A DNA stretch of 33,643 nt from Bacilli bacterium (GTDB lineage: Bacteria > Bacillota_I > Bacilli_A > RFN20 > CAG-826): assembly GCA_017502465.1 (NCBI GenBank), contig JAFVUY010000095.1:1-33643 (forward strand), in the 5' to 3' direction. Shown here one piece after another: positions 23,790 through 33,643 of this stretch (the stretch's first letter is position 1; each line of letters starts with the position of its first letter). A program made the position numbers and the translations under genes. The notes below the pieces were generated by a model. That model saw only the letters and a list, made by a program, of their open reading frames with translations, ran no database searches and was not told the DNA's origin.

Positions 23790-25919
23790 ATGTTGTTTGA
23801 AGAAATACCGTATATTAAGCCAAATGAAGCTTTTGATAAAACTTTTAAAGGTTGTATTGCCTATAAAAAGGTTTTCGCTATAGACGAAGTGAAAAAAGCT
23901 AAAATAAAGTACTGCACTTTGGGCTTTGGGAAATGCATATTAAACGGTGTTGATATTAGTGAAAGCAAAATGATTTCTCCAATATCAAATTTTTACAAGA
24001 CTTTATGGTTTTTAGAAACGGACATAACACAATATTTACAGCCAGGCCAAAATGAAATAATTTTTATTCTTAACGGTGGCTATTTTAACGAAGCTGTAGA
24101 TACAGTTTGGAAATTAAACGAGCAACCTTTTAGAGATTATCAACAACTTAAAGCTATAATTGAGTTTGAAGACGGAAAAACTATTTGTACGGATAATTCG
24201 TGGGAATATACGAAACGCACTCCCTTCATATTTAGCCAAACAAGGTGCGGTGAATATTTCGATTCGAGAATTAATTATTCAGAATGGCAAAAAGTTGCGA
24301 CGGATAGAAAGTTGAAACTAGGCAAGTTAAGAAAGTATAGTTGTGAACCGATTATCGAAAAAGAAGAAATTTTTGCAAACAAAATTATAAAACTTCAAAA
24401 TAATTGTTATGTTTTTGATTTTGGTGTTAATTTTGCAGGATATTTGAAAATTGAAAAAAACCTTGCATTAAATCAAGAATTTACAATCCAATATGCGGAA
24501 AATTTAGACGGGGAAGACATTTTAACTAAATGCGCTTGCGAGCATTATTTTGATTCGGTAATACAGACGGACAAATTGATTGGCAACGGGGAGTTTATTA
24601 AGTGGACGCCTTCTTTTAATTATCACGGGTTCAGGTATGTTAAAATAAGTAGTAATATGCCGTATGATATTGATGGCATCAGTGCGGTTAGAATTATTCA
24701 AGATATTCCTATGAATTTCAAGTTTAACTGTTCTGATAAATTTTTGGTTACTCTAATTGATATGTACGTTAATTCGATTTATTCGAATACTTTTAATATG
24801 CTAACAGATTGCCCTACTAGAGAAAAATTGGGGTGGTTTAACGACGCTTTTGGCTCTGCTGAAAGTTTAGCTTATTTGTTTGATGTTAGGGGATTTTATA
24901 AAAAATATTTGCAAGACATTTTAGATGCTGTTGACGAAGAAGGTAATTTTCCATGTATGTTGCCCGCTTGCGAATGGGGATATAAGACTTGGAACGGCTT
25001 TCCTATGAGTGCAATAGTGTTTGAAATACCTTATCAATATTATAAAGTTTATGGTGATAATACGTTACTTAAAAAGGCGTTTAAATATTTTAATAAAATA
25101 ATTGATTTTGAGTTTAGAAGAGTTAACGAAAAAGGTTTGTTGTTTAGAGGCTTATACGATTGGGTTGGACCATTTGAAAATATGTTTGAGCCACCAACAC
25201 CATCTGAATTAACTGACTCTGCTATTTTTTCGTACTGTTTAGATATATGCAAGCAAACAGCTGAGATGTTAAATGAAGATGTTAATAAATATTCAGTTTT
25301 AAACAATCTAATTAAAATGCGCATAATTGAAAATTATTTGGATGATGAAGGCAAATGTGTTGTTAATGCACAAACTGCCTTATCGATAATGATACATTTT
25401 GGATTGTATAAAGATATTAAACCTTTAAAACAACAATTAAAAGAATTAATAGAAAAAAAGCAATTTCATCACGACTGTGGAACAATCGGTTTAAAATATT
25501 TGTATTCTGCGCTTTCAAAATGCGGATTAAATGATTATGCTTATAAGATTATAACAGCAAATGGCTTTCCTTCATATAGAGATTGGGTGCAAGCGGGGGA
25601 AACATCATTATGCGAAACATGGTGTATGGATTCATCACAAAACCATCATATGTTTTCAACTTTTACCAAATTTTATATTGAAACTTTGATGGGAATTCAA
25701 ATATCTGAAGTAGGTTTTTCAAAAATAGAATTTAATCCGTATTTTCCAGAAAATTTAACTTATTTATCATACGAGCTTAAAACAATAAAAGGAACTATTT
25801 TTTGCAAGTGGGAAAGAGTTGATGGCAAGATAAATCTAACACTAAATAAGCCTAAAGGTATTGAATTTTTGCCATTAATCAATAACGAGTTAGTTAATTG
25901 CGTAATAGAGGAGTATTAA
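23790..25919 (+). CDS. GH78 alpha-L-rhamnosidase
   Basis: 709 residues, no signal peptide. N-terminal beta domains (about 1-310) with the nucleotide-free jelly-roll pattern LWFLETDITQYLQPGQNEI, then an (alpha/alpha)6 barrel. DCPTREKLGW at 340-349 and the following GFYKKYLQDILDAVDEEGNFPCMLPACEWGY are signature elements of GH78. GETSLCETW near residue 605 holds the other acidic residues of the family. It removes terminal alpha-L-rhamnose with inversion. AGAGGG lies before the ATG. Shorter than many GH78 proteins because it lacks extra N-terminal domains. Implies rhamnose in the imported oligosaccharide. Confidence 0.92.
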   Translation: MLFEEIPYIKPNEAFDKTFKGCIAYKKVFAIDEVKKAKIKYCTLGFGKCILNGVDISESKMISPISNFYKTLWFLETDITQYLQPGQNEIIFILNGGYFNEAVDTVWKLNEQPFRDYQQLKAIIEFEDGKTICTDNSWEYTKRTPFIFSQTRCGEYFDSRINYSEWQKVATDRKLKLGKLRKYSCEPIIEKEEIFANKIIKLQNNCYVFDFGVNFAGYLKIEKNLALNQEFTIQYAENLDGEDILTKCACEHYFDSVIQTDKLIGNGEFIKWTPSFNYHGFRYVKISSNMPYDIDGISAVRIIQDIPMNFKFNCSDKFLVTLIDMYVNSIYSNTFNMLTDCPTREKLGWFNDAFGSAESLAYLFDVRGFYKKYLQDILDAVDEEGNFPCMLPACEWGYKTWNGFPMSAIVFEIPYQYYKVYGDNTLLKKAFKYFNKIIDFEFRRVNEKGLLFRGLYDWVGPFENMFEPPTPSELTDSAIFSYCLDICKQTAEMLNEDVNKYSVLNNLIKMRIIENYLDDEGKCVVNAQTALSIMIHFGLYKDIKPLKQQLKELIEKKQFHHDCGTIGLKYLYSALSKCGLNDYAYKIITANGFPSYRDWVQAGETSLCETWCMDSSQNHHMFSTFTKFYIETLMGIQISEVGFSKIEFNPYFPENLTYLSYELKTIKGTIFCKWERVDGKINLTLNKPKGIEFLPLINNELVNCVIEEY

Positions 25920-25920
25920 T

Positions 25921-26646
25921 ATGAAATTTATCGAAAAATTAGCAAAAAGAAACAATAACATGTTGGAAGAAAATCCAGTAACTATAGCTTTTTTAGGTGA
26001 TAGTGTTACTCAAGGTTGTTTTGAACTTTATATGGAGGGCGAAAATGGTTTTAATACTGTTTTCGAACCACAAAACAGTTATGTGGAAAATGTTAAAAGG
26101 ATTTTGCAATATTTGTTTCCAATGACACAATTAAATGTTATAAATGCCGGTATAAGTGGAGGAAACACGGATTCGGCATTAAAGCGAATTGATAGGGACG
26201 TAATAAAGTTTTTGCCAGACTTAACGGTGGTATGTTTAGGAACCAATGATTGCACTGCTGGAATAGATGGTCTGCAAGAATATTTAGATAATATTAAAAG
26301 TATTTTTGAGATATTGAATAATGTTGGTACTGAAATTGTTTTTTTAACACCGCATACCATTAATGACCATGTAAGTAAAAAAATACAATCTAAAGTTCTA
26401 ATAGATTTAGCTGAACAATTTGCTAAGAACAATTTAGAAGGCGTTGTTGATTGCTATTACGATAATGCAAAAAGAGTATGTAAAGAATATAACGTAAAAG
26501 TTTGTGATTGTTATTCTATATGGAAAAATTTAAATAAAAAAGGTGTAAATACAACCGAATTATTATGCAATCAGTTGAACCATCCGTCAAGGGAAATGCA
26601 TTGGTTGTTTGCGCACGAACTTGTAAAAACTTTTTTTGAGGATTAA
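25921..26646 (+). CDS. SGNH/GDSL-family esterase
   Basis: 241-residue cytoplasmic SGNH hydrolase. Block I is FLGDSVTQG with nucleophile Ser28, block II has AGISGGNT, block III is CLGTNDC, and the catalytic His is in NHPSREMHW. Such enzymes in glycan loci usually remove acetyl or other acyl groups from sugars. GAGG lies 10 nt before the ATG, one base after the rhamnosidase stop. Followed at once by a second, distant SGNH gene. Confidence 0.9.
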   Translation: MKFIEKLAKRNNNMLEENPVTIAFLGDSVTQGCFELYMEGENGFNTVFEPQNSYVENVKRILQYLFPMTQLNVINAGISGGNTDSALKRIDRDVIKFLPDLTVVCLGTNDCTAGIDGLQEYLDNIKSIFEILNNVGTEIVFLTPHTINDHVSKKIQSKVLIDLAEQFAKNNLEGVVDCYYDNAKRVCKEYNVKVCDCYSIWKNLNKKGVNTTELLCNQLNHPSREMHWLFAHELVKTFFED

Positions 26647-26647
26647 A

Positions 26648-27379
26648 ATGAGAGTTTCTTTTACGTATAGATTTAATATTTATAAGTCCGCTAATGAAAC
26701 CGTTATTGATGAAATAAAAGCGACTAACGCTTTATTTGGTGATGATTTGGATTTTTTAGTCGATAGTAAAATAGCTATCGAAGAGTGGTTAAATTCAAAT
26801 GTTAAAAATATTAATGATATAGAAAAATATAAAAGATTATTCTCGAATAAGACAATTTCTTTTTTTGGCGATTCTTTAACAAGCGATAAATTAGGATATA
26901 GAAGTTTAATAGAAAAAAGCCAAATATTTAATAAGGTTATTGATTTTTCTATATCAGGAAGTAATTCGTCTGATTGTTTTAAGATTGTATCAAGAAAAGC
27001 ACAAAAAGGTTTATCAGATATTGCGGTAATATTTATTGGAACTAACGACGCTATGGAGTATAGTGGGTTTCCATTAGTTGACGATAAAACTTATTATAGA
27101 AATTTATTTAATTGTATAAATATACTTAAAGATAATGGAATAGACGTGAAATTGATTAACGTTCCATTTGTAAAATTAAAAAACTGCCAAGTTTTTACTG
27201 CAAAAATTAACAATGCTATAAAAGAGTTGGCTTCAATTCTAGATTTAGACGTTTTTGATGCAAATTCCTTATTAGCTGATAAAGCTTGTCATGAAATAGA
27301 TGACACTCATTTGTTGCCAGAATATCAATTATTATTATGTAATGAATTTTTAAAATGGCTTTATGAAAAAGGTAAATAG
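26648..27379 (+). CDS. Second SGNH/GDSL-family esterase, distant from the first
   Basis: 243 residues from the ATG at 26648, chosen over a TTG at 26636 because GAGG (26638-26641) is then the ribosome site. FFGDSLTS with Ser76, SISGSNSSD, FIGTND and IDDTHLLPEY give the full set of SGNH blocks. An N-terminal extension of about 65 residues precedes the fold. Sequence outside the motifs differs strongly from the neighbour, so the two probably act on different acyl positions or different sugars. Stops with TAG, 4 nt before the next start. Confidence 0.88.
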   Translation: MRVSFTYRFNIYKSANETVIDEIKATNALFGDDLDFLVDSKIAIEEWLNSNVKNINDIEKYKRLFSNKTISFFGDSLTSDKLGYRSLIEKSQIFNKVIDFSISGSNSSDCFKIVSRKAQKGLSDIAVIFIGTNDAMEYSGFPLVDDKTYYRNLFNCINILKDNGIDVKLINVPFVKLKNCQVFTAKINNAIKELASILDLDVFDANSLLADKACHEIDDTHLLPEYQLLLCNEFLKWLYEKGK

Positions 27380-27383
27380 AACT

Positions 27384-29528
27384 ATGAAAAAACCAAAGCT
27401 ATTAAAAATTTTAAATAGTTTATCTATACAAGAAAAAATTGAGCAGTTAACTCAACTGACGGCATCTCATATTAGTCAATCTATAGAAGATAGAAAAACA
27501 GGACCAGAGAAGACTAACTCAGATGTTTCAATACAGCAAATAGGTTCGATTATAAATTCATTTGGTGCAGAAAATTTAATAAAAATTCAAAATGAATATC
27601 TAAATAAAAGTAAAAATAAAATCCCTTTGCTTTTTACTTTTGATGTTATTCATGGTTACTATACACATTATCCGATTAATTTAGGGTTATCAGCATCTTT
27701 TGATTTCGATTTGATTGAAGATTGTTGTTCAATGTCGGCTAAAGAAGCAACTGTTGACGGCATGCATTTGACCTTTTCTCCTGGTGTAGATTTGTGCCGT
27801 GACTCAAGATGGGGAAGGTGTGCAGAAAGTGCAGGAGAAGACGTTTATTTAAATTGCGAGTTTGCAAAATCGAGTGTTAAAGGCTACCAAGGTGATTTAG
27901 GTAAATATAAAATCGCTGCGTGTGTTAAGCACTTTGGGGCTTACGGAGCTGGAGAAGCGGGCCTTGATTATAACATGGTAGATATGAGTAAACGCACTCT
28001 TTTAGAGTATTATTTTCGTCCATATAAATCAGCTATTGATGCAGGTGTTGTTTCTTTAATGACTTCATTTAATTCGTTAAACGGAATCCCAATGGTTGCA
28101 AATAATGAGATGACTTTTAAACTTTTAAGACAAACTTGGAATTTTAATGGCGTTGTTATTAGTGATTGGGGCGCATTTGATGAATTATTAGTGCACGGCG
28201 TTGCAGAAGATGGGGAAGATGTTGTTAGAAAATGCTTGAATTCTTCAGTTGATATTGAAATGATGACAACTTTTTATTCAAAACATCTAGAAGAAAGTAT
28301 AAAAAACAATAAAGAATACCAACAAAAATTAGATGAAGCTGTTTTAAGGATATTGGAACTTAAAGATAAATTACGCTTATTTGATAATCCATATAAAGAT
28401 GCGAATATTGAAGATTCTAAATTAATATTAGGTTGTAGAGAGCATTTAGATTTGGCAAGAAAAGCGGCAGAAGAAAGCGCGGTGCTATTAAAAAACGATA
28501 ATATTTTACCATTTAACAACATTCAATCTATTGCTGTAATAGGACCATATGCCGACAGTAAAAGCATTTTAGGAAGCTGGACTTGTGTTGATAACGATAA
28601 AACGGTTGACGTTTTTCAAGGCGTGAAGAACATTTTTGGAGAAAATCGCGTTAACTTATCTAAAGGTTGTGGCTTCAATACGATAAATGAAGAACAATTG
28701 TTTAGCGCTGTAGAAACAGCAAAAAAGACTGATGCTGTAGTATTGTGTTTAGGTTGTGACCCGAATGATTCAGGCGAGGGGTGTAGTAAAACTGAACTTG
28801 ATTTGCCAGAGTGTCAATACGAATTGTTAAATAAAATTTTAAGTGTAAATAAAAATGTTGCAGTAGTGTTGTTTGTAGATAGGGGAATGACGATTGAAAG
28901 ACTAGATAAACTTGCCCCTGCTATACTAAATGTATGGTATCCAGGAACGGAAGGTGGAAATGCGATTGCAAATTTAATATTTGGTAAAAGTAATCCTTGC
29001 GGGAAATTACCAATATCTTTCCCAAGAAGAGTAGGTCAATGTCCTATATATTACAGTAAGTATCGCACGGGTAGACCTAGGGCCAATGATAACTTACGTT
29101 GCGAATATCAGTCGGCTTATATCGATTGTGCAAATTCACCGTTATATCCATTTGGTTACGGGTTAAGTTATAGTAAGTTTTACTATTCTAAACCGACTGT
29201 GTCAAATTCAGTAATTAAAAAAGGAAATAAAATTATTGTTAGCGTTAACGTTAAAAATGTTAGTTTAGTTGATGGCAAGGAAATCGTGCAATTATATATT
29301 CAAGATGAAGTGTGTAGTTGTGTTCGCCCGATTAAAGAATTAAAGAAGCATAAAAAAATATTTTTAAGAGCGGGCGAATCTATGTCTGTAGAATTTGAAG
29401 TTGGTGAAGAAAGTTTAAGTTTTTTTAACAAAGATTTAGTTGAAACTGTGGAAGAAGGATATTTCAAAATTTTTGTTGGAGAAGATAGCAAATGTGAACG
29501 TTGCGTAAGAATAAAATATAAAAATTAA
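27384..29528 (+). CDS. GH3 beta-glycosidase
   Basis: 714 residues from the ATG at 27384, preferred over 27363 because AAAAAGG lies between the two and the earlier ATG lies inside the upstream gene. Retaining GH3 enzyme: N-terminal barrel with FDVIHGYYTHYP, SPGVDLCRDSRWGRCAESAGE, VKHFGAYGAGEAGLDYN and nucleophile Asp261 in VISDWGA. Then the alpha/beta sandwich (AVIGPYADSKSILGSW, CDPNDSGEGCSKTELDLP) and a C-terminal FN3-like domain (NVKNVSLVDGKEIVQLY). This three-domain form is that of bacterial beta-glucosidases/beta-xylosidases. No signal peptide, hence cytoplasmic. Exact sugar not determinable from sequence. Confidence 0.93.
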   Translation: MKKPKLLKILNSLSIQEKIEQLTQLTASHISQSIEDRKTGPEKTNSDVSIQQIGSIINSFGAENLIKIQNEYLNKSKNKIPLLFTFDVIHGYYTHYPINLGLSASFDFDLIEDCCSMSAKEATVDGMHLTFSPGVDLCRDSRWGRCAESAGEDVYLNCEFAKSSVKGYQGDLGKYKIAACVKHFGAYGAGEAGLDYNMVDMSKRTLLEYYFRPYKSAIDAGVVSLMTSFNSLNGIPMVANNEMTFKLLRQTWNFNGVVISDWGAFDELLVHGVAEDGEDVVRKCLNSSVDIEMMTTFYSKHLEESIKNNKEYQQKLDEAVLRILELKDKLRLFDNPYKDANIEDSKLILGCREHLDLARKAAEESAVLLKNDNILPFNNIQSIAVIGPYADSKSILGSWTCVDNDKTVDVFQGVKNIFGENRVNLSKGCGFNTINEEQLFSAVETAKKTDAVVLCLGCDPNDSGEGCSKTELDLPECQYELLNKILSVNKNVAVVLFVDRGMTIERLDKLAPAILNVWYPGTEGGNAIANLIFGKSNPCGKLPISFPRRVGQCPIYYSKYRTGRPRANDNLRCEYQSAYIDCANSPLYPFGYGLSYSKFYYSKPTVSNSVIKKGNKIIVSVNVKNVSLVDGKEIVQLYIQDEVCSCVRPIKELKKHKKIFLRAGESMSVEFEVGEESLSFFNKDLVETVEEGYFKIFVGEDSKCERCVRIKYKN

Positions 29529-29539
29529 AAGGTTTATTT

Positions 29540-31363
29540 ATGCGAATAAAATTTATAGAATTTTTAAAGTCTTTTAACATTAATTTGGGTTGTAAATTAG
29601 AACTAAATAAAATTAACGATTTTGAAGGCCTTATAATAGAATATGATGGAAAAAAACTCCAAGTTAGCTATGGGCAAGATTTTCTTATTTATAGGGCTTG
29701 CTTGATAGTTGCAAATAAAGGTTTTGACAAACCATATATTTATGAAGAAAACCGCCCCGTCAAGAATCTTGGTATTATGGTTGATTGTTCAAGGAATGCT
29801 GTGCCAACGATACAAACTATAAAAAAACTTGTTAAGACGATGGTTTCATTAGGGTATAACGAATTGTTGTTGTATCTAGAAGACGTTTACGAGATGGATG
29901 GTGAGCCGTTGTTCGGGTATCTTAGGGGACGTTATTCAAAGCAAGAATTAAAAGAAATTTGTGCTATTTGTAATGAGTATGGTATTACTTTAACACCTTG
30001 CATTCAAACTTTAGCGCATATTAAACAAATTAAAAAATGGCCACGTTTTGCATCTCTTTTTGATGTGGATGATGTTTTACTTATAGGTGATGAAAAAGTT
30101 TACGAATTAATAGATAAAATGTTTTATTCATTAACTACGGATTTAAACATCAAAAAGCTGCACGTTGGTATGGATGAAGCATATATGGTTGGCTTAGGTC
30201 AATACTTAAGAAATAACGGCTATCAAGATAGATTTGAAATATTAATGAAACATTTGAAAAAAGTTTCAGAAATTGCTTCAAAATATTCGGTTAAAATTCA
30301 AATCTGGGGAGATATGCTTATGCGTTTGTTGAATAGTGGCACTATTTACGCAGATAATGATATATTGCCGTTAGATGAAAGATATAAAAACGCTCTTCCT
30401 AAAAACGTAGATATTATATATTGGGATTATTATTCGGATGATCCGGTTAGATATGAAACGATGATAAAATCTTATATGCAGTTTTCTAACGACGTTTGTT
30501 TTGCTGGCGGTTTTTGGAAGTGGAAAGGCTTTGCGCCTGATAATGTTTATTCTATGAAGATTACCAAAGCAGTTATTCCTTCAATACTAAATAATGGTAT
30601 TCAAGAAGTAATGTTTACTTGTTGGGGAGATGATGGAGATGAAACTTCATTATTTTCTATTTTGCCGTCTATGGCTTATGCAGCACTAAAGCTATTAGGC
30701 AAAGATGATGACCAAATTAAATCCGAGTTCAATACTTTAGTAGGAATTAAGTTTGATGATTTTATGTTGATAGATGAACTTGATTCTTTATTCTCTAACA
30801 TAAAAGAAAGAGGACCTATAAATCCAAGTAAATATTTCTTGTATAATGATTTGTTTCTTGGTTGCTATGATGTTTTTGTTGACGAAACTAAGAAAGAAAA
30901 TTTAAGAAATTTTATTAAAGAAGTTAAGCTTTTAGTCGATTCTGATTATGGGTATATATTCAAAAACGCTTTAGCATTAGCTGAAGTAATTAATATTAAA
31001 TATGATTTAGGTGTAAGAATACGAGAAGCGTATAAACAAAAAAACATTGTAGAAATAAAAAACATAATATCAAATATTGATGAATTAATAAAAAGCATAA
31101 ATTCTTTTTATACGTGTTTTAAAAATCAATGGATGATTGAAAATAAACCGCATGGTTTTGACGTTCAAGATATAAGACTTGGCGGTTTGCTGAAAAGAAT
31201 TGAACATTGTAAAAATGATTTAATCGAGTATGTTAATGGCGAAAAAGAAAAAATATTAGAACTAGAAGAAGAGTTGGTATATAACGCCTTTGGAGAAACA
31301 AATATTAATATCTTCTATATGATGTCGGATTGGACTATAGGAGTAACGCCCAACGTACTATAA
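29540..31363 (+). CDS. GH20-like beta-N-acetylhexosaminidase
   Basis: 607 residues, cytoplasmic. A short N-terminal beta domain (IEYDGKKLQVSYGQDF) precedes the barrel with NLGIMVDCSRNAVPTIQTIKKLV, YNELLLYLEDVYEM, and HVGMDEAYMVGLG holding the Asp212-Glu213 pair of GH20 substrate-assisted catalysis. A helical C-terminal part of about 200 residues follows (residues 400-600), as in Hex1-type bacterial enzymes. AAAGG lies before the ATG. Predicted to remove a terminal beta-GlcNAc or beta-GalNAc. It matches the GH123-like surface enzyme in theme, which points to hexosamine in the target glycan. Confidence 0.85.
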   Translation: MRIKFIEFLKSFNINLGCKLELNKINDFEGLIIEYDGKKLQVSYGQDFLIYRACLIVANKGFDKPYIYEENRPVKNLGIMVDCSRNAVPTIQTIKKLVKTMVSLGYNELLLYLEDVYEMDGEPLFGYLRGRYSKQELKEICAICNEYGITLTPCIQTLAHIKQIKKWPRFASLFDVDDVLLIGDEKVYELIDKMFYSLTTDLNIKKLHVGMDEAYMVGLGQYLRNNGYQDRFEILMKHLKKVSEIASKYSVKIQIWGDMLMRLLNSGTIYADNDILPLDERYKNALPKNVDIIYWDYYSDDPVRYETMIKSYMQFSNDVCFAGGFWKWKGFAPDNVYSMKITKAVIPSILNNGIQEVMFTCWGDDGDETSLFSILPSMAYAALKLLGKDDDQIKSEFNTLVGIKFDDFMLIDELDSLFSNIKERGPINPSKYFLYNDLFLGCYDVFVDETKKENLRNFIKEVKLLVDSDYGYIFKNALALAEVINIKYDLGVRIREAYKQKNIVEIKNIISNIDELIKSINSFYTCFKNQWMIENKPHGFDVQDIRLGGLLKRIEHCKNDLIEYVNGEKEKILELEEELVYNAFGETNINIFYMMSDWTIGVTPNVL

Positions 31364-31424
31364 AAATTGAAAGTAAATTTTAAATTAGCATTTTTTTGCG
31401 CGCACTGTTGATGCATAAACTTAA

Positions 31425-31985
<561 letters not shown>

Positions 31986-32003
31986 TTATCAAAGAGGTGT
32001 GCA

Positions 32004-33509
32004 TTGAAACAATTAAAGTTTGGTTGGGCGGAAATAGATATAACGCCAAGAGAAAAAATCGCTTTAGACGGCGAGTTTTTTGAGCGTGTAACTAACGTGG
32101 TTGAGACGCCTATTTCAGTTACAGCTTTTGCTATTGAGAGAGGGGAAGAACAATGCATTATTTGTTCTTGTGATTTGGTTGAAATTTATGCTAATTTAAC
32201 ACAAGAAGTAAGGCGTAGGATTAGTGATACAACTATAAAAAAAGAGTGTATAATAATAAACGCTAGTCATACGCATAATTCATATACATATACACACGAA
32301 AACGGTTTTACAAATTTAACAGGAAGTTCGCTTGATGTTATTAAAAATTTCATACCAAACGGATGTGAATATATTTCTGAAGAAAATGATGCAAGTGCGT
32401 TGTCGCCAGAAGTAGCGTTTGAGTTTTTAGTTCACAAGATTGTTATAGCTTGTGAAACCGCGTGGAAAAACAAAAAAACTGGATATTTTGCTAATGCTTT
32501 TGGTAGAGCCGCTGTAGGTATGAATAGAAGAGTGTGCTATGCTGATGGTTCGGCTAAAATGTGGGGAGATGTAGATAAGTACAATTTTGTTTCGCTTGAA
32601 GGCGGAAATGATAACGGTTTGGAATTGTTGTTTGTTTTCGATTCTGATAAGAAAATGACAGGGATAATCGCAAATATCGCTTGTCCATCTCAAGTGATGG
32701 AACAAAGAAGTGTTATTTCTTCTGATTTTTGGGGGAAGGCAAAAATTTTACTTAGAGAAAAATTTGGTAATGAACTAAAAATATTACCGCTATGTTCTGC
32801 AGCTGGAGACCAATGTCCTAGAGATTTAATACGTTGGGTAGAGCCAGAGACTCCAATAAAAGACCCCAACGTAATAAGATACAACCCTAAAAAAAGGAAT
32901 GCCGACCCATCAATGTTTGACGTGAATGGGACGTGGAAAATAGGCAAAAGAATAGCTACGGAAATTGAAAATGTTATTCAAGACGGGTTTGATTTGTGTA
33001 ACGACGCAGTTTTTACACATAAAATAAACAATCTGCAACTTCCACTTAGGAAAGTTAGTATAAAAGAATATAGGACTGCAAAAAAAATAATAAAGTTATT
33101 TTTTAAGAAGAGAAAAAACGTAAACTACGTAGATACTGCTGATTTGCACGTTCATGCAGGAACTATTTTGCGTTATAATTGTCAGCGCAAATTAAAGTTT
33201 ATAGACGTGGAAACACATTGTATTAGGTTGGGAGACGTTGCGATTTGGTCTAACCCTTTTGAACTCTTCTTAGATTATGCGAATGTAATAAGAGCAAGAA
33301 GTGAAGCAAAACAAACTTTTATAATACAATTAGCTTGCGATTGTTTAGGATATTTACCAACTGAAAAAGCGGAAAAAGGCGGACATTATTCTGCATATAT
33401 TTCAAGTGGTGTAACTGGGCACGAAGGAGGAAAAATTTTGACGGAAGAGGCCGTTAAAACTATATATGAACTCTTTGTAAACGATATGAACCTAGGAGAA
33501 GTAAAATGA
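32004..33509 (+). CDS. Neutral/alkaline ceramidase family (N-terminal domain) protein
   Basis: 501 residues, starts with TTG preceded by AGAGGTG; no better start exists. The sequence matches the neutral ceramidase N-terminal domain family: GWAEIDITP at the start, then CSCDLVEIY, INASHTHNS with a metal-binding His-x-His-like pair, and LCSAAGDQCPRD. Eukaryotic and Pseudomonas members hydrolyse ceramide amide bonds; bacterial members without signal peptide in sugar loci, like this one, are untested and may be deacylases of other amides such as N-acetyl sugars. It lacks a secretion signal, which argues against a role on outside lipids. The stop is TGA overlapping the next ATG, followed in frame by TAA four codons later. 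Confidence 0.82.
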   Translation: MKQLKFGWAEIDITPREKIALDGEFFERVTNVVETPISVTAFAIERGEEQCIICSCDLVEIYANLTQEVRRRISDTTIKKECIIINASHTHNSYTYTHENGFTNLTGSSLDVIKNFIPNGCEYISEENDASALSPEVAFEFLVHKIVIACETAWKNKKTGYFANAFGRAAVGMNRRVCYADGSAKMWGDVDKYNFVSLEGGNDNGLELLFVFDSDKKMTGIIANIACPSQVMEQRSVISSDFWGKAKILLREKFGNELKILPLCSAAGDQCPRDLIRWVEPETPIKDPNVIRYNPKKRNADPSMFDVNGTWKIGKRIATEIENVIQDGFDLCNDAVFTHKINNLQLPLRKVSIKEYRTAKKIIKLFFKKRKNVNYVDTADLHVHAGTILRYNCQRKLKFIDVETHCIRLGDVAIWSNPFELFLDYANVIRARSEAKQTFIIQLACDCLGYLPTEKAEKGGHYSAYISSGVTGHEGGKILTEEAVKTIYELFVNDMNLGEVK

Positions 33510-33643
33510 AAAAATTTGTAATGTACGGGGCAGGTAATATCGGACGTGGATTTATCGGACAAGTGTTTTCACTTGGCGGATATTCAGTAGGGTTTGTAGA
33601 CATCAATAAAGAAGTTATAGCAAAACTAAACACGGATAAAGAA
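33506..33643 (+). CDS. mtlD: Mannitol-1-phosphate 5-dehydrogenase family, N-terminal part (cut by window end)
   Basis: Only 46 codons are present. MKKFVMYGAGNIGRGFIGQV is the NAD-binding start of MtlD-type dehydrogenases, which interconvert mannitol 1-phosphate and fructose 6-phosphate. VGFVDIN is the acidic end of strand beta-2, which selects NAD over NADP. AGGAGA lies 6-7 nt before the ATG, which overlaps the upstream TGA, so translation is coupled. Fits downstream processing of fructose formed from mannose. Related long-chain polyol dehydrogenases remain possible until the rest is seen. Confidence 0.85.
   Translation, partial: MKKFVMYGAGNIGRGFIGQVFSLGGYSVGFVDINKEVIAKLNTDKE

Overview
The window comes from an AT-rich, low-GC Gram-positive bacterium, most likely an uncultured gut-type Clostridia. 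The basis is strong AGGAGG-type ribosome sites, TAA-dominated stop codons, several lipobox lipoproteins, a C-terminal membrane anchor typical of a one-membrane cell, and an ABC sugar importer with no dedicated ATPase. This placement is an inference from style; the window holds no rRNA or marker protein.

Layout. Positions 1-140 look like the 3' end of a structured RNA cut by the window edge. A minus-strand AraC-family regulator (197-1033) is divergent from everything else, with a textbook promoter that appears to make its mRNA leaderless. A first plus-strand block (1227-19722) encodes the cell-surface half of a glycan-use locus. It holds three large surface proteins built from a shared module of about 150-195 residues (1227-2855, 4644-8468, 10161-13157), two related TIM-barrel-like hydrolases with a DEP motif (2953-4587 and the half after 8468), a 39-residue peptide (9981-10100), two MalF/MalG-like permeases, a family 1 solute-binding lipoprotein, a GH123/DUF4091-like lipoprotein and a small binding lipoprotein. 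A long hairpin at 19734-19769 ends this block.

A second block (19794 to the window end) encodes enzymes without signal peptides: GH38 alpha-mannosidase, GH39-like glycosidase, GH78 alpha-rhamnosidase, two SGNH esterases, GH3 beta-glycosidase, GH20-like hexosaminidase, D-lyxose isomerase family protein, a neutral ceramidase-family protein, and the start of a mannitol-1-phosphate dehydrogenase. The inferred model is that surface modules hold a branched, probably acetylated glycan; exposed DEP-type and GH123-like enzymes cut it; the ABC system imports the pieces; and the cytoplasmic set removes mannose, rhamnose, a beta-xyloside-like sugar, hexosamine and acetyl groups. The actual glycan cannot be read from the sequence.

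The most striking observation is an in-frame TGA at 8466-8468 that splits a protein of about 1,770 codons exactly between its module-rich half and its hydrolase half. The reading frame stays open and homologous to the neighbouring gene product on the far side. TGA is otherwise almost absent as a stop in this window. The module family itself, found as ten copies in three neighbouring genes with stretches of identical DNA, is the other candidate novelty.
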